64,000 bases of DNA, taken from NCBI GenBank assembly GCA_009391235.1, contig VEXD01000004.1:1-64000 (forward strand), read 5' to 3'. How positions within the stretch are numbered: the first letter of the stretch is position 1; each line of letters begins with the position of its first letter. The DNA is from SAR202 cluster bacterium AC-409-J13_OGT_754m. Its GTDB lineage: Bacteria; Chloroflexota; Dehalococcoidia; Lucifugimonadales; GCA-2712585. The notes under the pieces are model-generated. The model was not told where the DNA came from and ran no database searches. It saw nothing but the letters and a program-made list of their open reading frames with translations. Positions 1-9,790 of this stretch are shown one piece after another. The translations under genes were made by a program, and so were the position numbers.

Positions 1-1
1 T

Positions 2-1579
2 AAATTGGGAGAAAAAGGAAGACGTGATGAAGTTGGACTTGGAGATGGCCCTCTTGTTGATGTGTCTTCGAAATTGGACTTTATACGTGTTGGATTAGAT
101 GCACAAAGTGATGGTTTAGGTGGAGCTGGTTGGTTTGATTACAATAATGATAATTTCCTGGATCTCTTTATAGTGAATGGTAAAGGATATTCTAACGCGC
201 TTTTTCACAACAATGGAGATGGTACTTTTACGGATATTGCCTCTAAAGCAGGTGTTGCTAATGGGAGAGGTAATTCCGGGATCGTTATTGGCGATATCAA
301 TAACGATGGTTGTTCAGACGTTTACCTTACAGGGGAAGGTGGGATTGAAGTAATTGGTGATATGGCTGACAATTTTAACGTCTTGTACTTAAATAATTGC
401 GATGGGACATTTAAAGATATCACCGAGATTTCCGGGGCTGTTGGTCCTGCCACAGGTTGGAGTGCTGCTTTTTCAGATATCAATAATGATGGATACTTGG
501 ACCTATTTATAGGGAGTCCTGGAGCTAAAGTGCATCAGGAACAGCATGCTAACAAACTATATTTAAATAATGGAGATCTTACATTCACCGACATTAGTAG
601 TGAAGCGGGGGTAGATACTAAACTAGGTGCGTGTGCTGTAGGCTTTAGCGATTACAATTTTGATGGGTTGAGCGATATATTTGTAGCGAATTGTAACGAG
701 GTTGCGTTTAATCCGAGTCCGATAGAATTGTTTAAGAACAATGGTGATTTGACATTCACTAATGTGGCTGAAGAAGTTGGATTCAGTGACCCAGGATTTT
801 GGATGAGCGTGTCATTTGCTGACTATGACAATGATGGGAAACAAGATCTGTTTTCTACTAATTTGGGTGATTCTAAACTCCAAAAAGTATTCCGGCATGG
901 ATTATTCAGGAATAACGGTGATGGAACTTATACCGACGTAGGCGTAGAAATGGGATTATCTGATTGGGAATTTGGCTGGGGCTCTAGTTTTGTAGATATA
1001 GATAATGACGGTTTTCCTGACATATTGTTTACTGGTAGTTTGCCCCCTGACCCGTTTTATATTATTGGGAAAGGCAGTGGCAATCCTGGAAGATTGTTCA
1101 TGAATGAACAAGGTAAGGCATTTTCATTAGTAGCAACATATGGATTACATAACCAGTTTACTTCAGGGGTAGCTACCGGGGATTTTGACAACAATGGGTT
1201 TTCAGATATTGTAATGGTCACAAGTGAATTTCTAAGAAGTGAAGGCCGACCGCTTCTATTGCAGAATCCCGGCAATGATAATAATTGGGTTACTATTGAG
1301 ACTGTTGGAACCAGGTCAAATCGGGATGGAATTGGTGCTTTGGTTGAAGTTACGGCTGGCGGCATTAAACAGATAAAAGAAGTCCACTCCGGTTCAAGCT
1401 TTCTTTCTTCTGATAGTCCATGGTTAACATTTGGGCTTGGGTCTAAGACTAATCCATCTGTGGAAATATTATGGCCGTCGGGGTTGAGAGAATCATTTGG
1501 TGAAATAGATATGAGACAACTTCATAGTTTGAGAGAAGGCTCTGGTCAGGAAATGGACTTGTATAACAGTGGAGATTAA
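2..1579 (+). CDS. FG-GAP/VCBS-repeat protein with C-terminal ASPIC/UnbV domain (CRTAC1-like), 5' end truncated by window edge
   Basis: Repeated D-x-N-N-D-G-x-x-D motifs (FDYNNDNFLDLF, GDINNDGCSDVY, SDINNDGYLDLF); C-terminal GTRSNRDGIGALVEV...ILWPSG is typical of ASPIC/UnbV. Frame is open to the window start and no signal peptide is visible. Confidence 0.88.
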   Translation, partial: KLGEKGRRDEVGLGDGPLVDVSSKLDFIRVGLDAQSDGLGGAGWFDYNNDNFLDLFIVNGKGYSNALFHNNGDGTFTDIASKAGVANGRGNSGIVIGDINNDGCSDVYLTGEGGIEVIGDMADNFNVLYLNNCDGTFKDITEISGAVGPATGWSAAFSDINNDGYLDLFIGSPGAKVHQEQHANKLYLNNGDLTFTDISSEAGVDTKLGACAVGFSDYNFDGLSDIFVANCNEVAFNPSPIELFKNNGDLTFTNVAEEVGFSDPGFWMSVSFADYDNDGKQDLFSTNLGDSKLQKVFRHGLFRNNGDGTYTDVGVEMGLSDWEFGWGSSFVDIDNDGFPDILFTGSLPPDPFYIIGKGSGNPGRLFMNEQGKAFSLVATYGLHNQFTSGVATGDFDNNGFSDIVMVTSEFLRSEGRPLLLQNPGNDNNWVTIETVGTRSNRDGIGALVEVTAGGIKQIKEVHSGSSFLSSDSPWLTFGLGSKTNPSVEILWPSGLRESFGEIDMRQLHSLREGSGQEMDLYNSGD

Positions 1580-1639
1580 TATTTAGGAATAATAGCTTGA
1601 TTTATAGCAGGTTATTTTGTTTGGGCTATAGAGTGTGAA

Positions 1640-2590
1640 TTAATACAACCCGGCTACTCTTTGGATACTTGTTTCTAACTCGTTTTCTGAAATTAAACCT
1701 TCAAACTTCTGAAAGACTTTTCCATTTGAATCAACCACAAATATCCAAGGTTCACTTGGCAGATTCCATTCCATAAGTTCCTTAGTTGGAATCAGTCTAC
1801 CCTCATCCAGTGCTACCTGAAGATTCCATGGTTCCATATGGATAAAGATTACTTTATCACTATACAGTTGTTGCAACTTTACTAATGAACGGGTTATTGG
1901 ACTACAAATTTGGCTTGTGCAGAATGATGGAGCGCTCCAGATAACAACAAATGGTAGAGGCCCTTCTATAGCTTCAACTATGGAAACCTCGTGCATATTG
2001 TCTGGTGGAAGATTTGAACAGATTTTGTCTATGTGTGCGACATCTCTTTGGGTAAGGTTTTGGGTACGAGGTATTAATTCTCCTACTTGAGGCACCATTG
2101 ATGAGGCTTTTACACTGAATGCCAGGTCGGGTATGGTAATTTGTTTCTTATTTATCGGGGGGATGGAAAATCTTGCTATCCATATTCCTGGATGAGAGAA
2201 ATTTGCTTTGGAGACAACATAAAACCCTTTGTTTGCAGAATGTTCATGAATTTCCCCATCTTCATGAATGTGCGGAATTATGTCTTTTAGTTCCTGGAAA
2301 TTTGGTATTGTCTTAAAGTGTGAAACTAAACCTTCTGGTTCTTTATGTAAGAACTCTACTTTTATATTACTGGACTGTAACGTTTTACCCTCCAGATTGT
2401 TGATAACAAAAGTAAATCGATTATCGCCAACGGTAATATCACTTACGCCAAGGAATGAGTTGTGTGTATATTGCACACGGGAAATTGCTTCATTGCTTTC
2501 ATTACATGACGTTACGAATGAGCATAAGACGACCAATACTGATAATGAGAAAAGGAAAGATTTAAAGGGTTTTTTCATGGAGGAGCACAA
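1640..2590 (-). CDS. Putative lipoprotein with thioredoxin-like domain
   Basis: N-terminal hydrophobic segment plus lipobox-like FVTSC; VVIWSAPSFCTSQICSP...VIFIHMEPW resembles a thioredoxin fold with CxxxxC. Confidence 0.7.
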   Translation of the reverse strand: MCSSMKKPFKSFLFSLSVLVVLCSFVTSCNESNEAISRVQYTHNSFLGVSDITVGDNRFTFVINNLEGKTLQSSNIKVEFLHKEPEGLVSHFKTIPNFQELKDIIPHIHEDGEIHEHSANKGFYVVSKANFSHPGIWIARFSIPPINKKQITIPDLAFSVKASSMVPQVGELIPRTQNLTQRDVAHIDKICSNLPPDNMHEVSIVEAIEGPLPFVVIWSAPSFCTSQICSPITRSLVKLQQLYSDKVIFIHMEPWNLQVALDEGRLIPTKELMEWNLPSEPWIFVVDSNGKVFQKFEGLISENELETSIQRVAGLY

Positions 2591-2840
2591 TTACGGTTAA
2601 CTTATGGTTGCAGCCAATGAGTAATTTTGATATTACTCATATGAAGCATTATTTTCCTTTATATGTCAACAACGTAGTGCCTAGGCTTTATGAAAAGTTG
2701 AAAGCAAGGTCTTTCTTGACATGCAAGTTAGTGACTGTTAGTCTAGCCCGGTTCCAAATAAGTTCGAATTGGATCTATTATTTTAGTCAGATGTAGATGC
2801 CAAAATAGTTAGAGAATTTGATGGAATATACTTCGGATAA

Positions 2841-4052
2841 TTGGTGAGCGTTGTTATCATGAGCGTTGTCAGCAGAAAATACCCGGAGCTTAATATATCA
2901 GACCGTATCCTTTTAAGTGCGGGGCCTACTAATGTTAATCCACGTGTATATAAAGCTATGAACACGGCGGTTATAGGATATGGGGAGGCTGCCTTTTCTC
3001 CCGTTATTGAAGGTATATCTTCTATGTTGGCTGAAGTTTTTCAGACTGAAAAAAACTTTACTATGGCTTTGTCAGCCACTGGTTCTGCTGGTGTAGAGGC
3101 GGGCATGTCTAATTTAATTAAACCTGGAGATACGGTAATAATCGGTTCATATGGATTTTTCTGTGAACAAATGGCCGAGATGGCTCGGCGTCAAGGAGCA
3201 AATGTCGTATTAGTGGATGGTGAATGGGGACGTGCTCTTCCCCCAGAGCAAATACAGGACGAAATAAAAAAACATAAAAACATTAAATTGGTTGGGATGG
3301 TCCACGCTGAAACATCTACAGGGATAAGCCAACCATTAGAAGATATATCTAGGATAGCTAAAGAGCATGACGCTCTTCTAGTTGTTGATGGGGTCACTTC
3401 ATTGGGCGGGAGTGAAATTTTGGTTGATGAATGGGGTATCGATTATATTTCGAGTGCTTCACAGAAATGTTTGGGTTGCCCTCCGGGCCTATCACCAGTG
3501 GCAGTGAGTGAGTTGGCGTTTCAAACTATGGATCGGGTTGAAAAAGATATTTCTTCTTGGTATTTTGATTTGCGCTTAATAGCTAATTACTGGGGCCCAG
3601 ATCGTTCCTACCATCACACTGTACCGGCGAGTATGCTTTATGCGTTATACGAAGGACTGAGAATTGTTTTGGAGGAGGGAGTCGAAAATAGATTCGCTAG
3701 ACATCAGAATAACACTGCTGGGTTGAGGGCTGGTTTGGAAGCATTGGGATTGAATGTATTATCAGATGAGCAAAATAGATTGGCACAGATTACTCCTATA
3801 GCTGTTCCGGATGGGGTTGATGAAGGTAAAGTGCGCCAGCATCTAGTTAACGAATATAATACAGAAATTTCTCGGGGATTGGGTAGGTTTGCTGGCAAGG
3901 TGTGGAGAGTAGGCTTAATGGGTGAATCCAGCACTAGGGCTAATGTACTCCATCTTCTATCTGCTTTGGAACATATTCTTCCGCAAGAAGGGTATGAAGT
4001 AGCTGTTGGGGCTGGTGTATCAGCAGCGAGTAAATTTTGGTCAGCTGGTTGA
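2841..4052 (+). CDS. PLP-dependent alanine/serine-glyoxylate aminotransferase family protein
   Basis: LLSAGPTNVNPRVYKAM, VDGVTSLGGSEILVDEWGIDYISSASQKCLGCPPGL (PLP-lysine region); likely internal start at MSVVSRKYPEL. Confidence 0.88.
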   Translation: MVSVVIMSVVSRKYPELNISDRILLSAGPTNVNPRVYKAMNTAVIGYGEAAFSPVIEGISSMLAEVFQTEKNFTMALSATGSAGVEAGMSNLIKPGDTVIIGSYGFFCEQMAEMARRQGANVVLVDGEWGRALPPEQIQDEIKKHKNIKLVGMVHAETSTGISQPLEDISRIAKEHDALLVVDGVTSLGGSEILVDEWGIDYISSASQKCLGCPPGLSPVAVSELAFQTMDRVEKDISSWYFDLRLIANYWGPDRSYHHTVPASMLYALYEGLRIVLEEGVENRFARHQNNTAGLRAGLEALGLNVLSDEQNRLAQITPIAVPDGVDEGKVRQHLVNEYNTEISRGLGRFAGKVWRVGLMGESSTRANVLHLLSALEHILPQEGYEVAVGAGVSAASKFWSAG

Positions 4053-4151
4053 GATTGATCAATCCATAAAGCATGAATCTTTTTTAGTCTCAATATTATT
4101 GTTATTTTGACTTAGTATTATTCACCGATTTGGCGATTAGAAACACCTCTA

Positions 4152-4853
4152 ATGAGATTCAACGTGAATACATCCAAAACCCTTAATGCTCTACAACGAT
4201 CGATAACAAAATGTGTCCTATGCCCTAGATTAGTTGATTATCGTCAGGATATAGCGGTCAGGAAACGCCGCATGTTTATGGATTGGAAATATTGGGGCAG
4301 GCCACTTCCATCTTTCGGAGACCCCAAAGCTAGGGTCCTAGTTTTAGGGTTAGCCCCTGCTGCACATGGTGCTAATCGCACAGGCCGGATGTTTACGGGT
4401 GATCGTAGCGGACAATGGTTATTTGAAACTCTTTATAAATTTGGATTCGCAACAATTCCATCCTCTTTGCATAGAGAGGATGGGCAACGATTAAAGGATA
4501 TTTATATTTCATGTGTATTGAGATGTTGCCCGCCTTTAAATAAACCTACGCCCAGTGAATTGTCGCAATGCCTTCCATATCTTGCTAACGAAACCGCATT
4601 GCTACCTTCAGTTTCGATTATAGTTGCGCTTGGAAGAGTAGCTTTTGACAGTTATTTGAGGTTGTATAAATCTTATAATGATGATTGTGATATCTCTTCA
4701 TGGCGTTTTGGACACGGCGCAACATATGAATTGGAAGAAGACAAAATATTAATTGCGTCTTATCATCCTAGTCAGCAAAACACCCAAACTGGTCGATTGA
4801 CTCGTAAGATGTTCGAACAAATTTTCGGTAAGGTTAGGAATATATTAGGATAA
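4152..4853 (+). CDS. Uracil-DNA glycosylase, family 5 (UdgB-like)
   Basis: CVLCPRLVDYR, VLVLGLAPAAHGANRTGRMFTGDRSG and C-terminal ASYHPSQQNTQTGRLT motifs. Confidence 0.85.
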   Translation: MRFNVNTSKTLNALQRSITKCVLCPRLVDYRQDIAVRKRRMFMDWKYWGRPLPSFGDPKARVLVLGLAPAAHGANRTGRMFTGDRSGQWLFETLYKFGFATIPSSLHREDGQRLKDIYISCVLRCCPPLNKPTPSELSQCLPYLANETALLPSVSIIVALGRVAFDSYLRLYKSYNDDCDISSWRFGHGATYELEEDKILIASYHPSQQNTQTGRLTRKMFEQIFGKVRNILG

Positions 4854-4857
4854 ATAA

Positions 4858-6072
4858 ATGATGACCAGAAAAAGCAACTTCTCATATTTGACGTTATTGA
4901 GAACATCATTAGTAAATCTACTTCTAGTGTGTTCTGTGGGTTTAGTATTGTTGTTGGCGATATCTTGTGCTAACAAAACTTCGGATACATTTGATCACTC
5001 GAAACCTGAAATAGATGCCGGTTCGTTAAATGAACAAAATGAAACATATAAAGCAAGGTACGATGAGTTTGCTAAGTCCTACCTCATTAATAGAGAAGTA
5101 TCCACCGTTGAAACTTCAAGCGGAGATCTCCAAATAGTTAATTTTCTTCCTACTGATGCTATACGGGGTATAAAGGAACCAACATTTCTGACAGGCGTCG
5201 CGGCTCATCAACAATATCAAGAAGATGAACCAATACTAGGGCTAACATTAAATGGTCAACATAAGGCATATTCAATTCCATTTCTTAGCAATAGAGAGAT
5301 AGTTAATGATCAACTGGGAGGAGTTCCTATTGTTCTGACCTGGTGACCCCTTTGCTTTACGGGCATGGTATTTGCCCGAAATGTAGAAGGACAAACACTA
5401 ACATTTGGAGTTTCAGGGAAACTTATTATGAATGCCCTGGTAATGTATGACCATCAAACACAAAGTTTGTGGAGTCAATTTCTGGCTGAGAGCGTGGATG
5501 GGGAATTGGAAGGAACTCCTTTAGAATTTATACCAGCCTTACATACAAATTGGGGTACATGGTCGTCTCTGTATCCAAATACTGAGGCTTTAAATAAGGG
5601 TTCTTCCAACAGTTTTGATCCGTATGAGTCATATTATATTGACAATAAAACCGGTGTTTTGGGTGAAACAAATTCTGATAATCGACTTCCAGCGAAAACT
5701 ATAATTTTGGGCTTACGCACCAGTAATTTGGTGCGAGCATACCCCTTGGATTTGTTAAAAGACAAACCAGTAATTAATGATTCAGCAAACGATATTCCTA
5801 CTCTAGTTGCGTTTGATTCAGATTCCGGAGCAGGGGTGGTTTTTCATAGAGAGATAGAAGGAAAAACGTTGACGTTTGATTTACATCGGATTGAAATGGA
5901 ATCAACTCCTATGGTTATAGATAGGGAAACTGGAACGGTATGGGAAATGTTGACTGGTAGAGCTGTGGAGGGCTCTCTTAAGGGACAAAAACTTGAGCAG
6001 TTGCCTACTACATTGGCTTTTTGGTTTGCGTGGAAGGATTTCTATCCCAATACTGAAATTTATGGAGAATAA
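4858..6072 (+). CDS. DUF3179 domain lipoprotein, candidate selenoprotein (in-frame TGA at 5344-5346 read as Sec in a UPLC motif)
   Basis: ORFs 4858-5346 and 5365-6072 are in the same frame (offset 507 nt). Read-through gives GGVPIVLTW-U-PLCFTGMVFARNVEGQTLTFGVSGKL, matching the DUF3179 core in which TGA replaces the first Cys of CPLC. A stem-loop follows at SECIS spacing. N-terminal lipoprotein-like signal (LLLAISC). Confidence 0.75.
5349..5390 (+). promoter_or_regulatory. Candidate bacterial SECIS element
   Basis: CCTTTGCTTTACGGGCA-TGGTATT-TGCCCGAAATGTAGAAGG folds with 6 perfect apical bp (CGGGCA/TGCCCG), then further pairs (TT/AA, TTTGC/GT-A-GAA with GU wobbles, CC/GG). The loop begins 19 nt after the TGA, with G at loop position 2. 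Confidence 0.65.
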
Positions 6073-6078
6073 GACATC

Positions 6079-7110
6079 CTAAATAGGTTCTATATTTGCC
6101 AACTGTGTTATAGAGTCTAAATTATTCTTGTTCAGATAATCTTTTAATCCAAGGTTGATCTTTTTTATAACCCCTGGCCCTTCATAAATAAGAGCACTGT
6201 ATATTTGTATAGTGGTTGCTCCTTGTTTAATCGCTAATATAGCGTCCTCAGCGCTTGATATGCCCCCACAGGCATTTATGGCTATAGCGGCACCCACTTC
6301 GTTTCTAACATCCTTTATCATCTTTAACATATCGTTAAAGATTGGTTTGCCGCTAAGCCCACCTTTTCCCATCTTTAATTTTGGTTCGGTTATTGGTTTA
6401 GTGTTGGCTATAGTGACTCCTTCTATTCCCAAGGAAGTCCCAACATTTACTAGCTGAAGTACTTGGTCCTGTCCCTTGTCGTTGTCGTAGGGAGGAAGCT
6501 TTATAAATAGAGGTTTTTTGCGATTTGAGTTAAGTCGGGATAGCATTTCACGAAACATGTGAGGATCATGGAATATTTTGAGACCTTCCGAATTAGGAGA
6601 ACTAATATTTATCTCTATCCCATCAGACCAAGGCTCAAGTTTTAGAGCGCAAGTTACTAGTTCATCTATGGTGAACCCAGATGCACTCAAAATTAGAGGG
6701 CTTACTCGTTCCTTTTCTAGGTTAGATATGACCTGTTGTATACCGTGACTAGGAAATCCGAGTGAGTTGATTATGGAATTGTTTTTTCGGTCTCTTAACA
6801 ATCTTGGTTTCGGATTACCATCTCGCGGGTTCAGTGTGACTGTTCCTCCTACTACGTAACCAAACCCTAATCGCATCATAGAATCGAGGTATTGGCAATT
6901 TTTATCAAAGCCAGCCGCTAAGCCTATTGGGTTCGACAACGGTATCGCTGAAAGAGATGTATTAAGGACTGAATGATTGACCATATAATACTGGGATAGA
7001 ATTTTCCAAATCAACTTTCTTTTTAGTATGAATTCAGAAATCTTGTGAGCGGGCTCAGCTGGTACTTGGAATAGCAGCGGACGTAATAACCTTTTATATG
7101 GAAGCATCAT
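6079..7110 (-). CDS. pyrD: Dihydroorotate dehydrogenase (quinone-type, class 2)
   Basis: NPIGLAAGFDKNCQYLDSMMRLGFGYVVGGTVT, INISSPNSEGL, GGLSGKP motifs. Confidence 0.92.
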   Translation of the reverse strand: MMLPYKRLLRPLLFQVPAEPAHKISEFILKRKLIWKILSQYYMVNHSVLNTSLSAIPLSNPIGLAAGFDKNCQYLDSMMRLGFGYVVGGTVTLNPRDGNPKPRLLRDRKNNSIINSLGFPSHGIQQVISNLEKERVSPLILSASGFTIDELVTCALKLEPWSDGIEINISSPNSEGLKIFHDPHMFREMLSRLNSNRKKPLFIKLPPYDNDKGQDQVLQLVNVGTSLGIEGVTIANTKPITEPKLKMGKGGLSGKPIFNDMLKMIKDVRNEVGAAIAINACGGISSAEDAILAIKQGATTIQIYSALIYEGPGVIKKINLGLKDYLNKNNLDSITQLANIEPI

Positions 7111-7202
7111 TCACGTTTTGTTGGTGATTCTCTTTAGTATAAAAAGTCTTCCAAGATTGTGATTATTGCACGAATTTTTAGTGAAGGCGGTTCTTTCTAG
7201 TT

Positions 7203-8765
7203 CTAAAGGGGTATATTACCATGTTTTTTGGGAGGCAAACTGTCTCGTTTGTTTTGAAGCATCTCTAAGGCTCGTATTAGGTGGCTTCTAGTTTCAGACG
7301 GATCTATAACTTCGTCAAGAAATCCGTGACTTGCAGCTACGTAAGGGTTGGCAAAGTTATCTCGATATTCCTGAGTCAGCTCCTCTTTTGTTTTACTTGG
7401 CTCGACGGATTTACTGATTTTGTCGCGGAATATAATATTAACTGCCGCTTCTGGTCCCATTACAGCTATTTCAGCTGATGGCCAAGCTAGGTTTATATCG
7501 CCCCTTAGATGTTTGCTACCCATAACAATGTATGCTCCGCCATATGCTTTGCGTATCATCAGGCTAACCTTAGGTACAGTTGCCTCTGCATAAGCGTATA
7601 GCAATTTTGCACCATGCCGGATTATGCCGCCATATTCCTGATCAGTTCCCGGCAAAAATCCAGGAACATCCACGAAGGTTACAATTGGGATATTGAAGGC
7701 GTCACAAAAACGGACAAATCTTGCAGCTTTTACCGAGGCGTTTATATCCAGAACGCCTGCAAGGTGGTCTGGCTGATTTCCTACTAATCCTACAGTTGAT
7801 CCACCTATTCTAGATAAAGCCACAACGATATTAGGGGCATAATTGGCATGTACTTCCATCAGGTCATTATCATCAACAACTCGTACCATGACATCTCGAA
7901 TGTCATACGAGTGGTTTGGTTCTTCTGGAACAATACTTGATAAGTTTGGATCTGTATCAGCCCTATCTGGGACGTTTCCTATGAAAGGTGAATCTTCCAT
8001 ATTGTTTTGAGGAAGGAAACTCAGCAGCCTGCGCACATGTTCGAAGCATTCCTCCTCAGTTTCTGAAATGAAGTGAGCCACACCGCTTTTGAAAGCATGA
8101 GTAGCGGCACCCCCAAGGTCTTCATGTGTTACTTCTTCGCCTAGTACCGCCTTTATTACTTCAGGGCCAGTGATGTACATTTGCCCGATTCCTTGAACCA
8201 TAAAGACGAAGTCAGTGATAGCGGGGGAATATACAGCTCCTCCAGCACTAGGTCCTAGAATTATAGAAATTTGAGGTATTACACCTGATGATAATGTGTT
8301 ACGGAGGAATATGTCTCCATATGCTGCTAGACTGAGAACTCCCTCTTGTATTCGGGCCCCACCCGAGTCGTTTAGCCCAACTATTGGAGCACCAGTTTTG
8401 AGGGCAAGATCCATGACTTTGCATATCTTGCTTCCTACGGCCTCAGATACAGAACCACCCATAATTGTGAAATCTTGAGCGTATGCAAAAGTTAATCTAT
8501 TCCTTATTCTTCCGTAGCCTGTAACTACAGCATCTCCAGAAGGCCTGTTATCCTTTAGTGGAAAGTCGTTAGTTCGAGGTGTTACGAAAGGATCTAACTC
8601 TGTAAACGTATTGTCGTCAAACAATAAACTCAGTCTTTCCCTGGCAGTCAACTTGCCTTTTGAGTGTTGCCGATCTATTTTTTCTTGACCACCTCCAAGT
8701 TGAGATTGCTCCCTAAGTGTTTGTAATCTTTCAACTCTTCGGTTGGATTCAGGTTCAATTGCCAT
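7203..8765 (-). CDS. Acyl-CoA carboxylase beta subunit (propionyl/methylmalonyl-CoA carboxyltransferase family)
   Basis: Carboxyltransferase motifs GGSVSEAVGSKI, GLNDSGGARIQEGV, VDVPGFLPGTDQEYGGIIRHGAKLLYAYAEATVPK, AYGGAYIVMGSKHL. Confidence 0.93.
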   Translation of the reverse strand: MAIEPESNRRVERLQTLREQSQLGGGQEKIDRQHSKGKLTARERLSLLFDDNTFTELDPFVTPRTNDFPLKDNRPSGDAVVTGYGRIRNRLTFAYAQDFTIMGGSVSEAVGSKICKVMDLALKTGAPIVGLNDSGGARIQEGVLSLAAYGDIFLRNTLSSGVIPQISIILGPSAGGAVYSPAITDFVFMVQGIGQMYITGPEVIKAVLGEEVTHEDLGGAATHAFKSGVAHFISETEEECFEHVRRLLSFLPQNNMEDSPFIGNVPDRADTDPNLSSIVPEEPNHSYDIRDVMVRVVDDNDLMEVHANYAPNIVVALSRIGGSTVGLVGNQPDHLAGVLDINASVKAARFVRFCDAFNIPIVTFVDVPGFLPGTDQEYGGIIRHGAKLLYAYAEATVPKVSLMIRKAYGGAYIVMGSKHLRGDINLAWPSAEIAVMGPEAAVNIIFRDKISKSVEPSKTKEELTQEYRDNFANPYVAASHGFLDEVIDPSETRSHLIRALEMLQNKRDSLPPKKHGNIPL

Positions 8766-8935
8766 TTCGTCTCCAAGGTTTCATAACTGTTAGGCTATAA
8801 ATGCTATCAGAGGGGGCATCCTGGGTGCAAGGAAATAATGGCGATGTTACAATCGTATGAAAACATAGTCCATATCTAAAACTTAGATAGTTCTCTGTTT
8901 TTTCGCAACATTCTTTTCGAGGGTCTTATCTAATT

Positions 8936-9790
8936 ATGGAATTGCCCAAGCCTGAATTAATGACTTGTCGAGGAAAAGATTTCATATGGGGAACCCGAAC
9001 TTTCATTATGGGAATCATAAATTTGACACCTGACTCATTTTCGGGTGATGGATTTACTGGTAATACAAAAGCGGCTTTGGGTAAAGCTATTGAGCTTGAA
9101 GCAATGGGAGCAGACATAATAGATATTGGAGCTGAATCTACACGACCAGGGCATAGTGTGGTTTCTATTGATGAAGAGTTGCGGCGATTATTACCAGCCC
9201 TTGATGCTATCTTGCCACGAGTGAATGTACCGGTAAGTATTGATACATATAAGCCGGAAGTGGCAAAAAGAGCATTGGATGTAGGGGCTAGCATGTTGAA
9301 TCACGTTTGGGGAGTACTGGGAGATGCTGAGATGTTGGAATTGGCTGCTTTAAGACAGATTCCTATTGTATTAATGCATAACCAATTAACGCTATCCTAT
9401 GTGGACCCAGTCAACGATGTAATTTCGAGTCTAAAAGCCACCACGGATAGGGCATTAAAAGCCGGGATTGAGAGTAAAAATATTATCATAGATCCGGGAT
9501 TTGGATTTGGAAAAACGGCTGATCATAATATTGAGATAATGCGTAGGCTACAAGAATTTAAAACTTTACCATACCCTTTGTTAATTGGCACCTCCAGGAA
9601 GTCTACTATCGGTCTAATTTTAAATTTACCAGTAAATGAACGATTAGAGGGTGCTATTTCTACGGTGGCTTTGTCTGTTGCCAATGGGGCAGACATTGTT
9701 AGAGTACATGATGTTCAGGAGACTTTGAGAGCATCTCGAGTGGCTGATGCTATTGTAAGAAATTGGAGACCTGATAATTGGATAGAATAG
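8936..9790 (+). CDS. folP: Dihydropteroate synthase
   Basis: IMGIINLTPDSFSGDG, DIGAESTRPGH, IDPGFGFGK, GTSRKSTIG. Confidence 0.95.
   Translation: MELPKPELMTCRGKDFIWGTRTFIMGIINLTPDSFSGDGFTGNTKAALGKAIELEAMGADIIDIGAESTRPGHSVVSIDEELRRLLPALDAILPRVNVPVSIDTYKPEVAKRALDVGASMLNHVWGVLGDAEMLELAALRQIPIVLMHNQLTLSYVDPVNDVISSLKATTDRALKAGIESKNIIIDPGFGFGKTADHNIEIMRRLQEFKTLPYPLLIGTSRKSTIGLILNLPVNERLEGAISTVALSVANGADIVRVHDVQETLRASRVADAIVRNWRPDNWIE

Noticed and set aside
2608-2796. 62-aa plus-strand ORF in the gap before the aminotransferase
   Set aside because: No RBS, no recognisable domain, and composition typical of AT-rich noncoding sequence.
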